A DNA stretch of 37,013 nucleotides from Clostridia bacterium. Lineage in GTDB: Bacteria; Bacillota; Clostridia; Oscillospirales; Acutalibacteraceae. The notes below the pieces were generated by a model. That model ran no database searches. It was given only the letters and a program-made list of their open reading frames with translations, and was not told the DNA's origin. Shown piece after piece: positions 24,933-32,071 of the stretch; within the stretch, counting starts at the first letter, position 1, and each line of letters starts with the position of its first letter. The DNA lies in contig JAFPLH010000076.1 of the NCBI GenBank assembly GCA_017402845.1, forward strand, positions 1 through 37,013, written 5' to 3'. The translations under genes and the position numbers were made by a program.

Positions 24933-25877
24933 TTATCTCTCAGCTCGCATAGGATTGTTTAAGAAATCCTCGTAAGAAAGTCTGATACCATCTTCTAACT
25001 CAGTCTTGTAAGTCCAGCCAATACTTTCTGCCTTCGATACATCAAGAAGCTTTCTCGGAGTACCGTTAGGTTTTGACGTATCCCAGCGAATTTCTCCTGT
25101 ATAACCTACAACCTTTGCAACAAGCTCTGTAAGCTCTTTGATCGTAAGCTCCTTGCCTGTGCCGGCATTTACTGTTTCGTCACCGCTGTAATTGTTCATG
25201 AGAAATACACAGAGATTTGCGAGGTCATCAACATATAAAAACTCTCGCAGCGGTGAACCGTCACCCCAACAAGTAACATAAGGCGCATTTGACTCTTTAG
25301 CCTCGTGAAAACGGCGTATAAGTGCAGGGAGAACATGGCTGTGGGTTGGATGATAGTTGTCGTTTGGTCCATACAAATTAGTTGGCATTACGCTGATATA
25401 GTCAGTGCCGTATTGCTTGTTGAGAAACTCACAATACTTCAAGCCTGAAATTTTTGCAAGAGCGTATGCTTCGTTTGTCTTTTCAAGCTCTGAGGTCAAA
25501 AGACAGCTCTCTTTCATTGGCTGAGGTGCCATTCTTGGATAAATACAAGACGAACCAAGAAATTCAAGTTTTTTACAGCCATTCTCAAATGCAGAATGAA
25601 TAACATTCATTTCAAGAGTCATATTATAATACATAAAATCTGCAAGTGCTTCCTGATTTGCAACTATGCCGCCAACTTTAGCTGCAGCAAGAAAAACATA
25701 CTCCGGTTTTTCTTCTGCGAAAAACTTTTCAACATCAGCCTGACGGCAAAGGTCAAGCTCCTTATGTGTTCTTGTAATAATGTTCGTGTAGCCCTGTCTT
25801 TCAAGCTCACGGACAATTGCAGAACCTACCATTCCTCTGTGTCCTGCAATATATATTTTTGCATTTTTTTCCATCAT
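24933..25877 (-). CDS. fcl: GDP-L-fucose synthase
   Basis: Epimerase/reductase that turns GDP-4-keto-6-deoxy-D-mannose into GDP-L-fucose with NADPH. 314 residues, full length. The Rossmann loop is GHRGMVGSA (12-20); the catalytic Ser/Tyr/Lys set is SSCIYP with Tyr138 and Lys142 in AYALAKISGLK; the conserved PTNLYGPNDNYHP and REFLYVDDLA segments follow. Two ATGs stand in tandem at the start; GAGG is some ten bases upstream. It lies between gmd and manC and completes the fucose branch. A 220-bp gap carrying a palindromic element separates it from gmd, so some internal promotion or attenuation is possible. Confidence 0.95.
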   Translation of the reverse strand: MMEKNAKIYIAGHRGMVGSAIVRELERQGYTNIITRTHKELDLCRQADVEKFFAEEKPEYVFLAAAKVGGIVANQEALADFMYYNMTLEMNVIHSAFENGCKKLEFLGSSCIYPRMAPQPMKESCLLTSELEKTNEAYALAKISGLKYCEFLNKQYGTDYISVMPTNLYGPNDNYHPTHSHVLPALIRRFHEAKESNAPYVTCWGDGSPLREFLYVDDLANLCVFLMNNYSGDETVNAGTGKELTIKELTELVAKVVGYTGEIRWDTSKPNGTPRKLLDVSKAESIGWTYKTELEDGIRLSYEDFLNNPMRAER

Positions 25878-25928
25878 TTTTCGGTTGCCTCTTTTTCATT
25901 TTGAGATAGTTACTTGTATTTTTGAATT

Positions 25929-26018
25929 TTAAGGAAATACCGAACTAAATCTAATTTCACATTTTCCGTAATACTGCACCGACTTGAAATACAGCACTAT
26001 CTTTGTACGGTATTGTCC
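25929..26018. repeat. Family A palindromic element between gmd and fcl (90 bp)
   Basis: The left end TTAAGGAAATACCGAAC and right end TTTGTACGGTATTGTCC form an imperfect terminal inverted repeat like other family A copies. It sits inside an operon, in the only long gap between pathway genes, so it could attenuate or stabilise the transcript. Confidence 0.55.
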
Positions 26019-26097
26019 AAACTAATATTTTCTTTGCAAGTAAATTGTTACTCAACGATCATATTACGGTATTAAAAAACTATCGTCAGTAATACTA

Positions 26098-27150
26098 TCA
26101 ATTCGCATTTTTAAGAGCTTTCTCTCCCTTTGCAAGCTCTCGGTCATGTTCAGCCATAATTCTTACAAGCTCCTCATAGCTTGTTTTCTGTGGATTCCAG
26201 CCAAGAACGGTCTTTGCCTTTGTAGGATCACCCCAAAGATTATTTACATCTGTTGGTCTGAACCATGCTGGATTTACACTAACTATCAATTTTCCTGTTT
26301 CAGCATCGTAGCCTTTTTCATCAAGACCGGTACCCTCCCAGCGAACAGTTATTCCATTCGCTGCAAAAGCTTTTTCGGTAAAATCACGAACTGTATGCTG
26401 TTCACCTGTTGCTATAACGAAATCCTCCGGTGTATCATGCTGTAAAATCATCCACATACACTCTACATAATCCTTAGCATAACCCCAGTCACGCAAAGAA
26501 TCCATATTACCAAGCTCAAGATGGTCTTGCAGTCCCTCTGCTATTCTGCCTGCTGCAAGTGTGATCTTTCTTGTTACAAAATTCTCTCCTCTGCGTTCGG
26601 ATTCGTGATTGAAAAGAATACCATTTACAGCAAACATTCCGTAGGCTTCACGGTATTCCTTAGTGATCCAGAAACCGTACTGCTTAGCTACCGCATACGG
26701 ACTATATGGATGAAACGGAGTTGTTTCACGCTGAGGAACCTCCTCAACTTTACCGAACAACTCAGAGGTTGATGCCTGATAAAATTTTGTTTTCTTTGTA
26801 AGACCAAGAATACGAATAGCTTCAAGCACACGAAGAACGCCAATTGCGTCAACATCGCCTGAATATTCGGGAACATCAAAAGAAACCTGAACGTGTGACT
26901 GTGCAGCAAGGTTATATATTTCATCAGGCTGAACAATGCTGATGATACGTATAAGCGAGGATGAATCCGACAAATCGCCGTCGTGAAGTGTGATCGAATT
27001 CGCACGAATCAAATGGTCGATACGTGCTGTATTTGCAATAGAAGCACGCCTTGTGATACCGTGAACTTCATAACCCTTTTCCAAAAGGAACTCAGCAAGA
27101 TACGATCCGTCCTGACCGGTAATTCCTGTAATTAATGCTACTTTACTCAT
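26098..27150 (-). CDS. gmd: GDP-mannose 4,6-dehydratase
   Basis: First committed step of GDP-L-fucose synthesis: GDP-D-mannose to GDP-4-keto-6-deoxy-D-mannose, using tightly bound NADP. 350 residues, full length. [15 protein letters not shown] at 8-22 is the nucleotide loop; GITRRAS, the catalytic STSELFGK region, [10 protein letters not shown] (Tyr-x3-Lys) and [14 protein letters not shown] are all diagnostic. AAAAGGAG precedes the ATG. It heads the minus-strand operon gmd-fcl-manC-manA-hexomutase. A family B element lies 57 bp upstream of the ATG, between gmd and the divergent AraC-type gene, so the native promoter is either in the short remaining segment or beyond the element. Gmd also feeds other deoxyhexoses, but the adjacent fcl points to fucose. 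Confidence 0.96.
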   Translation of the reverse strand: MSKVALITGITGQDGSYLAEFLLEKGYEVHGITRRASIANTARIDHLIRANSITLHDGDLSDSSSLIRIISIVQPDEIYNLAAQSHVQVSFDVPEYSGDVDAIGVLRVLEAIRILGLTKKTKFYQASTSELFGKVEEVPQRETTPFHPYSPYAVAKQYGFWITKEYREAYGMFAVNGILFNHESERRGENFVTRKITLAAGRIAEGLQDHLELGNMDSLRDWGYAKDYVECMWMILQHDTPEDFVIATGEQHTVRDFTEKAFAANGITVRWEGTGLDEKGYDAETGKLIVSVNPAWFRPTDVNNLWGDPTKAKTVLGWNPQKTSYEELVRIMAEHDRELAKGEKALKNAN

Positions 27151-27206
27151 GATAATTTCTCCTTTTAATACTGCAAAATACTACTATTTCAGCTAAATAT
27201 ACTTAT

Positions 27207-27434
27207 GGGCACCTCTAAAAACCTCACGCCGCCCATCTGCACCGTATCTTCAGCCGTCATATTGCACAAAAAATCTTGACATACGTCGGTATGAGTCTCG
27301 CCTGCCGGCTCGGTCGGTGCTGTTGCCTTGCGGCAACGTCTGCCACTGGCAGACCGCACCCGGCGATTTTATTGTGCAACCTGCCGACTAAATCTACGGC
27401 ACATCTGAACGACGGCAGGTTTTTAGAGATGCCC
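27207..27434. repeat. Family B MITE-like element, copy 2 (228 bp)
   Basis: Full-length copy almost identical to 18786-19014. The terminal inverted repeats are GGGCACCTCTAAAAACCT and GGGCATCTCTAAAAACCT (complement of the right end), one mismatch in 18. TTAT flanks both sides (27203-27206 and 27435-27438), a clean 4-bp target duplication. The two internal hairpins and the TTGCACAA inner repeat are preserved. It fills most of the gap between gmd and the AraC-type gene. Confidence 0.9.
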
Positions 27435-27495
27435 TTATTTTCTTTTATTTTACAAAAGATATTCATATCAATCAATTCACAATATTGAAATTATC

Positions 27496-27524
27496 TTGTA
27501 CAATATTGACTTTTATGATACAAT
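27496..27524 (+). promoter_or_regulatory. Possible promoter of the AraC-type regulator
   Basis: TTGTAC (27496-27501) and TACAAT (27519-27524) are separated by 17 bp. Transcription would begin near 27531, giving a very short leader before GAGGTGA at 27532-27538. The tight spacing lowers confidence. Confidence 0.4.
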
Positions 27525-27543
27525 CAATACTGAGGTGATTTTT

Positions 27544-28407
27544 TTGGAATCTTTATTTCAGGGAAACTCTGTAAAATCAAAGAGAATAATCTATACTCCG
27601 TCAAATTTTGCTAAAACAACTTTGCTCCATTTGCAGGAAGTAGGAGAGCTTACTGCAATAAAGCCCCATGTGAACAGCCGTGAAGGATTGAATTCATTTT
27701 TATTCTTTATTGTTACTAACGGAAAAGGAAAACTGCTATATGACAATAAAGAGTATTCTCTTAACAAAAATAACTGTGTATTTATTGACTGTCGGAAAAC
27801 ATATTCACACAGTTCTTCAAAAGACAATCTATGGTCACTGAAATGGGTTCATTTTTATGGAGCTAATCTTAACGGTATCTATGAAAAATACGCAGAACGA
27901 GGTGGTATGCCTACCTTCTCGCCTGAATCTACTTCATATTTTTCTAAAGTTCTCGACGAGATATCATACTTCGCAGAATCTGACGATTATATTCGTGATA
28001 TGAAGATAAACGAGAAACTGACTTCTCTGCTTACTTTAATAATGGCTGAAAGCTGGCACCCTGAAAATACTGCTCGAATCGGTGTCAAAAAAAAGTCCCT
28101 GCAAAACATTAAATATTATCTTGATGAACATTATACCGAAAAAATACATCTTGATGATTTAGCTGAAAGATTTTATATAAACAAGTTTTATCTGACGAGA
28201 GTTTTTAAAGAACAGTTTGGTATAACTTTGTTGTCTTATCTTGACCAAGTTCGTATTACTCATGCTAAACAGCTGCTGAGATTCTCGGAACTTACTGTTG
28301 AAGAAGTAGGAAGAAAAGTTGGTATTGAAGAAGGAGCTTATTTTAACAGAGTATTCAAAAAAGTTGAAGGTATTACTCCGGGTGAATACCGGAGAATGTG
28401 GGAGTAA
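27544..28407 (+). CDS. AraC-family transcriptional regulator with N-terminal cupin
   Basis: 287 residues from a TTG at 27544, chosen because GAGGTGA lies five bases upstream and an earlier in-frame TTG (27496) falls in the likely promoter. Residues about 45-120 form an AraC-type cupin sensing domain (GKLLYDNKEYSLNKNNCVFI). The C-terminal ~100 residues are the paired helix-turn-helix: IHLDDLAERFYINKFYLTRV then LTVEEVGRKVGIEEGAYFNR, closing with FKKVEGITPGEYRRM. Such proteins usually respond to a sugar or glycan metabolite. It is divergent from the GDP-fucose operon, which makes that operon a candidate target, but the intervening family B insertion means the shared control region has been disturbed. 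Could equally act elsewhere. Confidence 0.9.
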   Translation: MESLFQGNSVKSKRIIYTPSNFAKTTLLHLQEVGELTAIKPHVNSREGLNSFLFFIVTNGKGKLLYDNKEYSLNKNNCVFIDCRKTYSHSSSKDNLWSLKWVHFYGANLNGIYEKYAERGGMPTFSPESTSYFSKVLDEISYFAESDDYIRDMKINEKLTSLLTLIMAESWHPENTARIGVKKKSLQNIKYYLDEHYTEKIHLDDLAERFYINKFYLTRVFKEQFGITLLSYLDQVRITHAKQLLRFSELTVEEVGRKVGIEEGAYFNRVFKKVEGITPGEYRRMWE

Positions 28408-28408
28408 A

Positions 28409-28450
28409 AAAAAGCAGACACACAATATTAAATGTGCTGTGCCTGCTTTA
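28409..28450. terminator. Hairpin terminator between convergent genes
   Basis: AAAGCAGACACACA (28412-28425) pairs imperfectly with TGTGCTGTGCCTGCTTT (28433-28449). On the minus strand the stem is followed by eight T residues, so it best ends the lipid-kinase transcript; it also lies directly after the AraC stop. Confidence 0.65.
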
Positions 28451-28538
28451 AGGCAATACCGCACAGAGATTGTGCCGAAAAAAGATCAAGCAAATTCGGT
28501 ACAAAGCCGTTAGGCGGTCTTTGTGCGGTGTTGCCTTA
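28449..28538. repeat. Family A palindromic element, best-preserved copy (90 bp)
   Basis: TAAGGCAATACCGCACAGAG at the left and TTGTGCGGTGTTGCCTTA at the right form the clearest family A terminal inverted repeat. Internal AGCCGTTAGGCGGTCTTTG gives a second stem. TTAA borders the GG and CC ends on both sides. Confidence 0.8.
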
Positions 28539-28613
28539 AATACTTCTTATATACCGTTATCAGTTTCTGTATTACATATTATTATACATAACTATTCTTT
28601 ATACTAAATCTGT

Positions 28614-29552
28614 TCAGAAAGATACAGTTGAAAGATTTTTACCTTTGATAATAGATTTGGGTAATGCCATTTTTATTCCGTTATGTATTATATCTACCGA
28701 CGCTTTTGTAACAGGTATAACTTCACCGTCAAGCGCTACTGAAAATCCATCTTCGGCTTTAATGTCAACGTGCTTGCACCGTGTGTAGTGCAAAAAGTCT
28801 TTGAACCTTTTATCTTCGAGATGTGTACCCTGTTCATAATACTTTGCAAGACGAATAAACGTTATTCTTGAAATTGGCTCGGCTACGCAAAACTCCATAA
28901 AACCGTCATTTACTACTGCTTTAGGGGCACATTTATATTTACCGCCGACATACTGTCCGTTTGCAATTGTACATAACAGAAATTCGCCGTTTGTCATAGT
29001 ACGTCCGTCAACCGTTATTTCTGCTTTACTTCTCATACCTGTTGCAAGTCCCATTGCAACACTTGTTGTATATACGTTTTTTCCGCCAATGATCGGCTTG
29101 CTTCTCAATTCGTCCATTTTTCTTGCAACAAATGTATCAAATCCAAAATGACACGCATTTATACAAAAGCGATCGTTTACCTTAATAATATCTATCGGAA
29201 TTTCTTCACCCTGAACCAAATCTTTGATGTTTAAAAAATCCTCTTTTTTGCCAAAGGTTTTTACAAAGTCGTTTCCGCTGCCGCACGGGTATACCGTAAA
29301 GCTTGCCAACGGAAATGGTGCAACACCGTTTACAACCTCATAGATCGTACCGTCACCGCCGCATGCATAAAATCTCACAAGTTCATTTGACTTTTTCATA
29401 TACTGCTTTATATAATTCTCTGCGTCGCCCTTGCCTTTTGTAAGATAAACCTCTGTATGTGCGGATTTGTCGATAGATGACAGGCTGTTATAAATATTCT
29501 GAACAGCTTTGCCCTGCCCCGCATTAGGATTTGCAATAAATACATGTTTCAT
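28614..29552 (-). CDS. Diacylglycerol/sphingosine-type lipid kinase family protein (DAGK catalytic domain)
   Basis: 312 residues from the ATG at 29552, with AAAGGGG upstream; a longer frame reaching into the preceding gene lacks a ribosome binding site. The DAGK_cat fold is clear: FIANPNAGQGKA at 5-16, GGDGT at 65-69 (ATP loop), and YPCGSGNDFVKTFG at 88-101. DgkB-like proteins of Gram-positives phosphorylate diacylglycerol released by lipoteichoic acid synthesis; YegS and LCB5 relatives use other lipids. The C-terminal lobe contains the expected VALDGEVIP strand. It begins 13 bp after the pseudo-ABC gene and must share its transcript. The exact substrate is not readable from sequence. Confidence 0.9.
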   Translation of the reverse strand: MKHVFIANPNAGQGKAVQNIYNSLSSIDKSAHTEVYLTKGKGDAENYIKQYMKKSNELVRFYACGGDGTIYEVVNGVAPFPLASFTVYPCGSGNDFVKTFGKKEDFLNIKDLVQGEEIPIDIIKVNDRFCINACHFGFDTFVARKMDELRSKPIIGGKNVYTTSVAMGLATGMRSKAEITVDGRTMTNGEFLLCTIANGQYVGGKYKCAPKAVVNDGFMEFCVAEPISRITFIRLAKYYEQGTHLEDKRFKDFLHYTRCKHVDIKAEDGFSVALDGEVIPVTKASVDIIHNGIKMALPKSIIKGKNLSTVSF

Positions 29553-29565
29553 ACTATTTTCCCCT

Positions 29566-30285
29566 TTATACTGCGTCAAATAATTCTTTGACCTTTTGCA
29601 AGGTTTTATCCTTTTTCCCTTTATCGCAGGCAATAATCCCTGTGGATTCTGTTTTATCGTTTACAACCATAATATAATCTCCAAACTGCAAAGCCGTGTC
29701 AATATTCTTTGTAAAAATAAGAAGTGACAGCTTTGTTGAGTTTTTAAGATTTATTAGAAGCTCTGTTTCTGTTTTTCTTTCGTCCTCGTTAAGAGTAGAG
29801 AACGGCTCATTTATTGCTATCAGATCATGAGAACACATATATGCGGTAAATACCTCTGCGCGAGCCGCTATATTTTTCGGAAGCGAACCAATTGTATTAT
29901 CAATGTATTCTTCGAGTCCGAAGGCTTTTGCTTCTTTTTGAACAAGCACAACTGCCATGCTGCGTGCAAGACCTCTTTTAACTATCGGTGATGAAGCACA
30001 CTCTGAAATTGTTCTGTTCTTTGAGAGTACAGGCGAATCAAAAACAACGCCAAACGCATTTTTTTCTCCTGTAACATCATCACTCTTGAAGAATATTTTA
30101 CCCTTTTCGGGTTTTGTCTTTCCGCTTAACAGTTCTGTAAGCAAAGAGATATTATTCTCATTTTTATATAATACTGATAACGTATCTCCTTTTGGTACAG
30201 TAAGATTTAACCTTTCGATCAAAGCCTTTCTTGTTTTCTTATTTATGTTTGATAATTCAAGTATCGGTATGGATAATTTTTTCAT
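29566..30285 (-). CDS. ABC-ATPase-like protein with all catalytic motifs degenerate
   Basis: 239 residues, the length of an ABC transporter nucleotide-binding subunit, ATG preceded by AAGGAG. The overall order of the fold is recognisable: an ELSNINKKTR strand, the Walker A position, KPEKGKIFF (compare KPxSGxIxF), a Q-loop-like FGVVFDSPVLSKNRTISEC, a signature-region helix, a Walker B strand with INEPFSTLN, and a final LLIFTKNIDTALQFGDYIMVV. Yet the Walker A position reads YKNENNISLL with no Gly-x-Gly-Lys, the signature position reads GSLPKNI instead of LSGGQ, the Walker B Asp is Asn, and the H-loop His is missing. ATP hydrolysis is therefore unlikely. No permease gene adjoins. The frame is intact with normal codon use, so this is probably a functional pseudoenzyme, perhaps regulating the coupled lipid kinase; that role is inference. 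Confidence 0.75.
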   Translation of the reverse strand: MKKLSIPILELSNINKKTRKALIERLNLTVPKGDTLSVLYKNENNISLLTELLSGKTKPEKGKIFFKSDDVTGEKNAFGVVFDSPVLSKNRTISECASSPIVKRGLARSMAVVLVQKEAKAFGLEEYIDNTIGSLPKNIAARAEVFTAYMCSHDLIAINEPFSTLNEDERKTETELLINLKNSTKLSLLIFTKNIDTALQFGDYIMVVNDKTESTGIIACDKGKKDKTLQKVKELFDAV

Positions 30286-30299
30286 ATATTTAACTCCTT

Positions 30300-30332
30300 A
30301 TACCCTGCTTACCTTTACGGAAAGCAGGGTAT
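30300..30332. repeat. Inverted repeat in the leader of the pseudo-ABC gene
   Basis: ATACCCTGCTT (30300-30310) and its exact complement (30322-30332) flank an 11-base loop. On the minus strand the stem ends two bases before the AAGGAG ribosome binding site, and no T-run follows, so it may influence translation or mark the transcript 5' end rather than terminate. Confidence 0.55.
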
Positions 30333-30345
30333 TTGTTGATTATAT

Positions 30346-30433
30346 TTAGGGCAGCACAGTACAAAGACCGCCTGAAATCAGATGTAAATCTGCGTACATT
30401 TCTTCGGTACTGCTTTTATGCGGTATTACCTTA
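30346..30433. repeat. Family A palindromic element (88 bp)
   Basis: It starts TTAGGGCAGCACAGTACAAAG and ends TTTTATGCGGTATTACCTTA. The internal AAAGACCGCCTGAAATC matches the shared family A core. It lies 12 bp after the stop of the MBL gene and upstream of the pseudo-ABC gene. Confidence 0.6.
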
Positions 30434-30445
30434 TTGTTTACGGTA

Positions 30446-32044
30446 CTACTTTCTTTCCCACTTATTACAGAGGTCATTTATTTGATCTGCAAACTTAGCA
30501 AGATCTTTATTTGCCAAACCTTTGTTTTGCTCAATAACTGCAAGCAATCTCTGACCTGCTTGCATAAGTCGTTCAAATACGGCTACCGCACGTTTATTCA
30601 CCTTCGTTTTTAGCTTAACGGTGTTACCGTAATTAAGACATTTATACTCTGTCAGCTCATACTCGGCTCCGTTATACGGTGCAGCCGCCGGAAATGACAA
30701 TCTGCGTATAATAGTCTGTGCAAAATCATCACACACTGTATCGTGACCGTGATTTACAAATACCATTTCAGGACGGTTCTGCAAATTACCAAGCCAATCT
30801 ATCAGCATATCCATATCAGCATGACCGCTTATTCCGTCCATTGACGCTATACGTGCATTTACGGTTATTTCCTCCCCAAATAGTCTTACCGACTTTGCGC
30901 CGTCTATCAAAGTTCTTCCGAGTGTTCCCTCTGCCTGATAACCTACAAACAGTATTGTAGATTCTTCTCGCCAAAGATTATGCTTGAGATGATGACGTAT
31001 TCTTCCTGCCTCGCACATTCCGCTTGCAGAAAGTATTACCTTCGGTGTTGGATCGTTATTTATTGCTACGGAATCTTCGGTAGTAATTGCAAGATTCAGA
31101 TTTGAAAACTTAATAGGATCTACCCCCGAATGTAACAGAGCAAGGGTTTCTTCGTCGCAGTAGTCGTACATATCTTCACCGTATATTTCGGTTGCCTCTA
31201 CTGCCAACGGACTGTCTACCCATACAGGAAAATTGCCGAACTTTCGCAGTAATCCTTGTTCTTTTATCTCTCTGATAAGATAAAGCATTTCTTGTGTTCT
31301 GCCAACCGCAAATGACGGTATTACCACATTGCCGCCCTTTTCAAAAGTTTCGTAAATTATCTTTGTTAGTGAGCTTGCATAATCTGCACGCTGTCCGTGA
31401 AGTCTGTTGCCGTAGGTAGATTCTATTACAACATAGTCTGCATATTCGGGCATTTGCGGATTCTTGATAAGCGGTCTGTTTATGTTTCCGACATCTCCCG
31501 AAAACAGTATCACTTTTGTGACACCGTTTTCGGTTATTGTTACTTCAATTGACGACGAACCTAAAAGATGTCCTGCATCAATAAATCTTACAGAAATGCT
31601 ATCTGTGATCTTGATATGCTTGTCATATCGGCAGGGGCGGAAAAGCTTCATACAGTCTTCTGCGTCTTTTGCGGTATACATCGGAGTATATACTACGCCG
31701 CCGCTTCTTTTTGATTTTCTGTTCTTCCACTCCGCTTCCATTTCTTGAATGTGTGCTGAATCTATGAGCATGATACCGCACAATCTGACTGTTGCAGATG
31801 TGGCAAAGATCTTTCCGTCAAAGCCTTTCGACACAAGCAGCGGCAGCTTTCCTGAATGATCGATATGTGCATGAGTCAGCAGTACAAAATCTATCTCTCC
31901 GGGTGATACCGGCAGGTCGCTATTCTCGTATATGTCAGGTCCCTGCTCCATACCGCAGTCTACCAAAAATCTAACGCCGCCAGTTTCTATCAGAGTACAT
32001 GAGCCTGTAACCTCATGTGCCGCTCCCAAAAATGTAATCTTCAT
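30446..32044 (-). CDS. MBL-fold/beta-CASP protein (CPSF73/exoribonuclease-like)
   Basis: 532 residues from the ATG at 32044, with AGGGAG upstream; the in-frame GTG at 32053 is part of that spacer. The metallo-beta-lactamase motif THAHIDHSG (57-65) supplies zinc ligands; FSGDVGN and the later ISGHADMDML and VNHGH provide the remaining metal His/Asp. Between them, VVIPSFAVGRTQEMLYLI and VILSASGMCEAGRIRHHL are the hallmark beta-CASP segments. Such proteins are mostly RNA endo- or 5' exonucleases (CPSF73/YSH1-like bacterial branch). An extra C-terminal tail of about 60 residues is Lys/Leu-rich. It starts 27 bp after the giant Ig protein gene on the same strand and could be co-transcribed, though a functional link is not obvious. 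Confidence 0.9.
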   Translation of the reverse strand: MKITFLGAAHEVTGSCTLIETGGVRFLVDCGMEQGPDIYENSDLPVSPGEIDFVLLTHAHIDHSGKLPLLVSKGFDGKIFATSATVRLCGIMLIDSAHIQEMEAEWKNRKSKRSGGVVYTPMYTAKDAEDCMKLFRPCRYDKHIKITDSISVRFIDAGHLLGSSSIEVTITENGVTKVILFSGDVGNINRPLIKNPQMPEYADYVVIESTYGNRLHGQRADYASSLTKIIYETFEKGGNVVIPSFAVGRTQEMLYLIREIKEQGLLRKFGNFPVWVDSPLAVEATEIYGEDMYDYCDEETLALLHSGVDPIKFSNLNLAITTEDSVAINNDPTPKVILSASGMCEAGRIRHHLKHNLWREESTILFVGYQAEGTLGRTLIDGAKSVRLFGEEITVNARIASMDGISGHADMDMLIDWLGNLQNRPEMVFVNHGHDTVCDDFAQTIIRRLSFPAAAPYNGAEYELTEYKCLNYGNTVKLKTKVNKRAVAVFERLMQAGQRLLAVIEQNKGLANKDLAKFADQINDLCNKWERK

Positions 32045-32071
32045 CAGATTCACTCCCTTAAATATGACCTA

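Noticed and set aside
27300..27365. Twin hairpins in family B resembling tRNA or attC-type structure
   Set aside because: There is no acceptor stem, T-arm or CCA end, and no recombination-site core; better explained as internal palindromes of the element.
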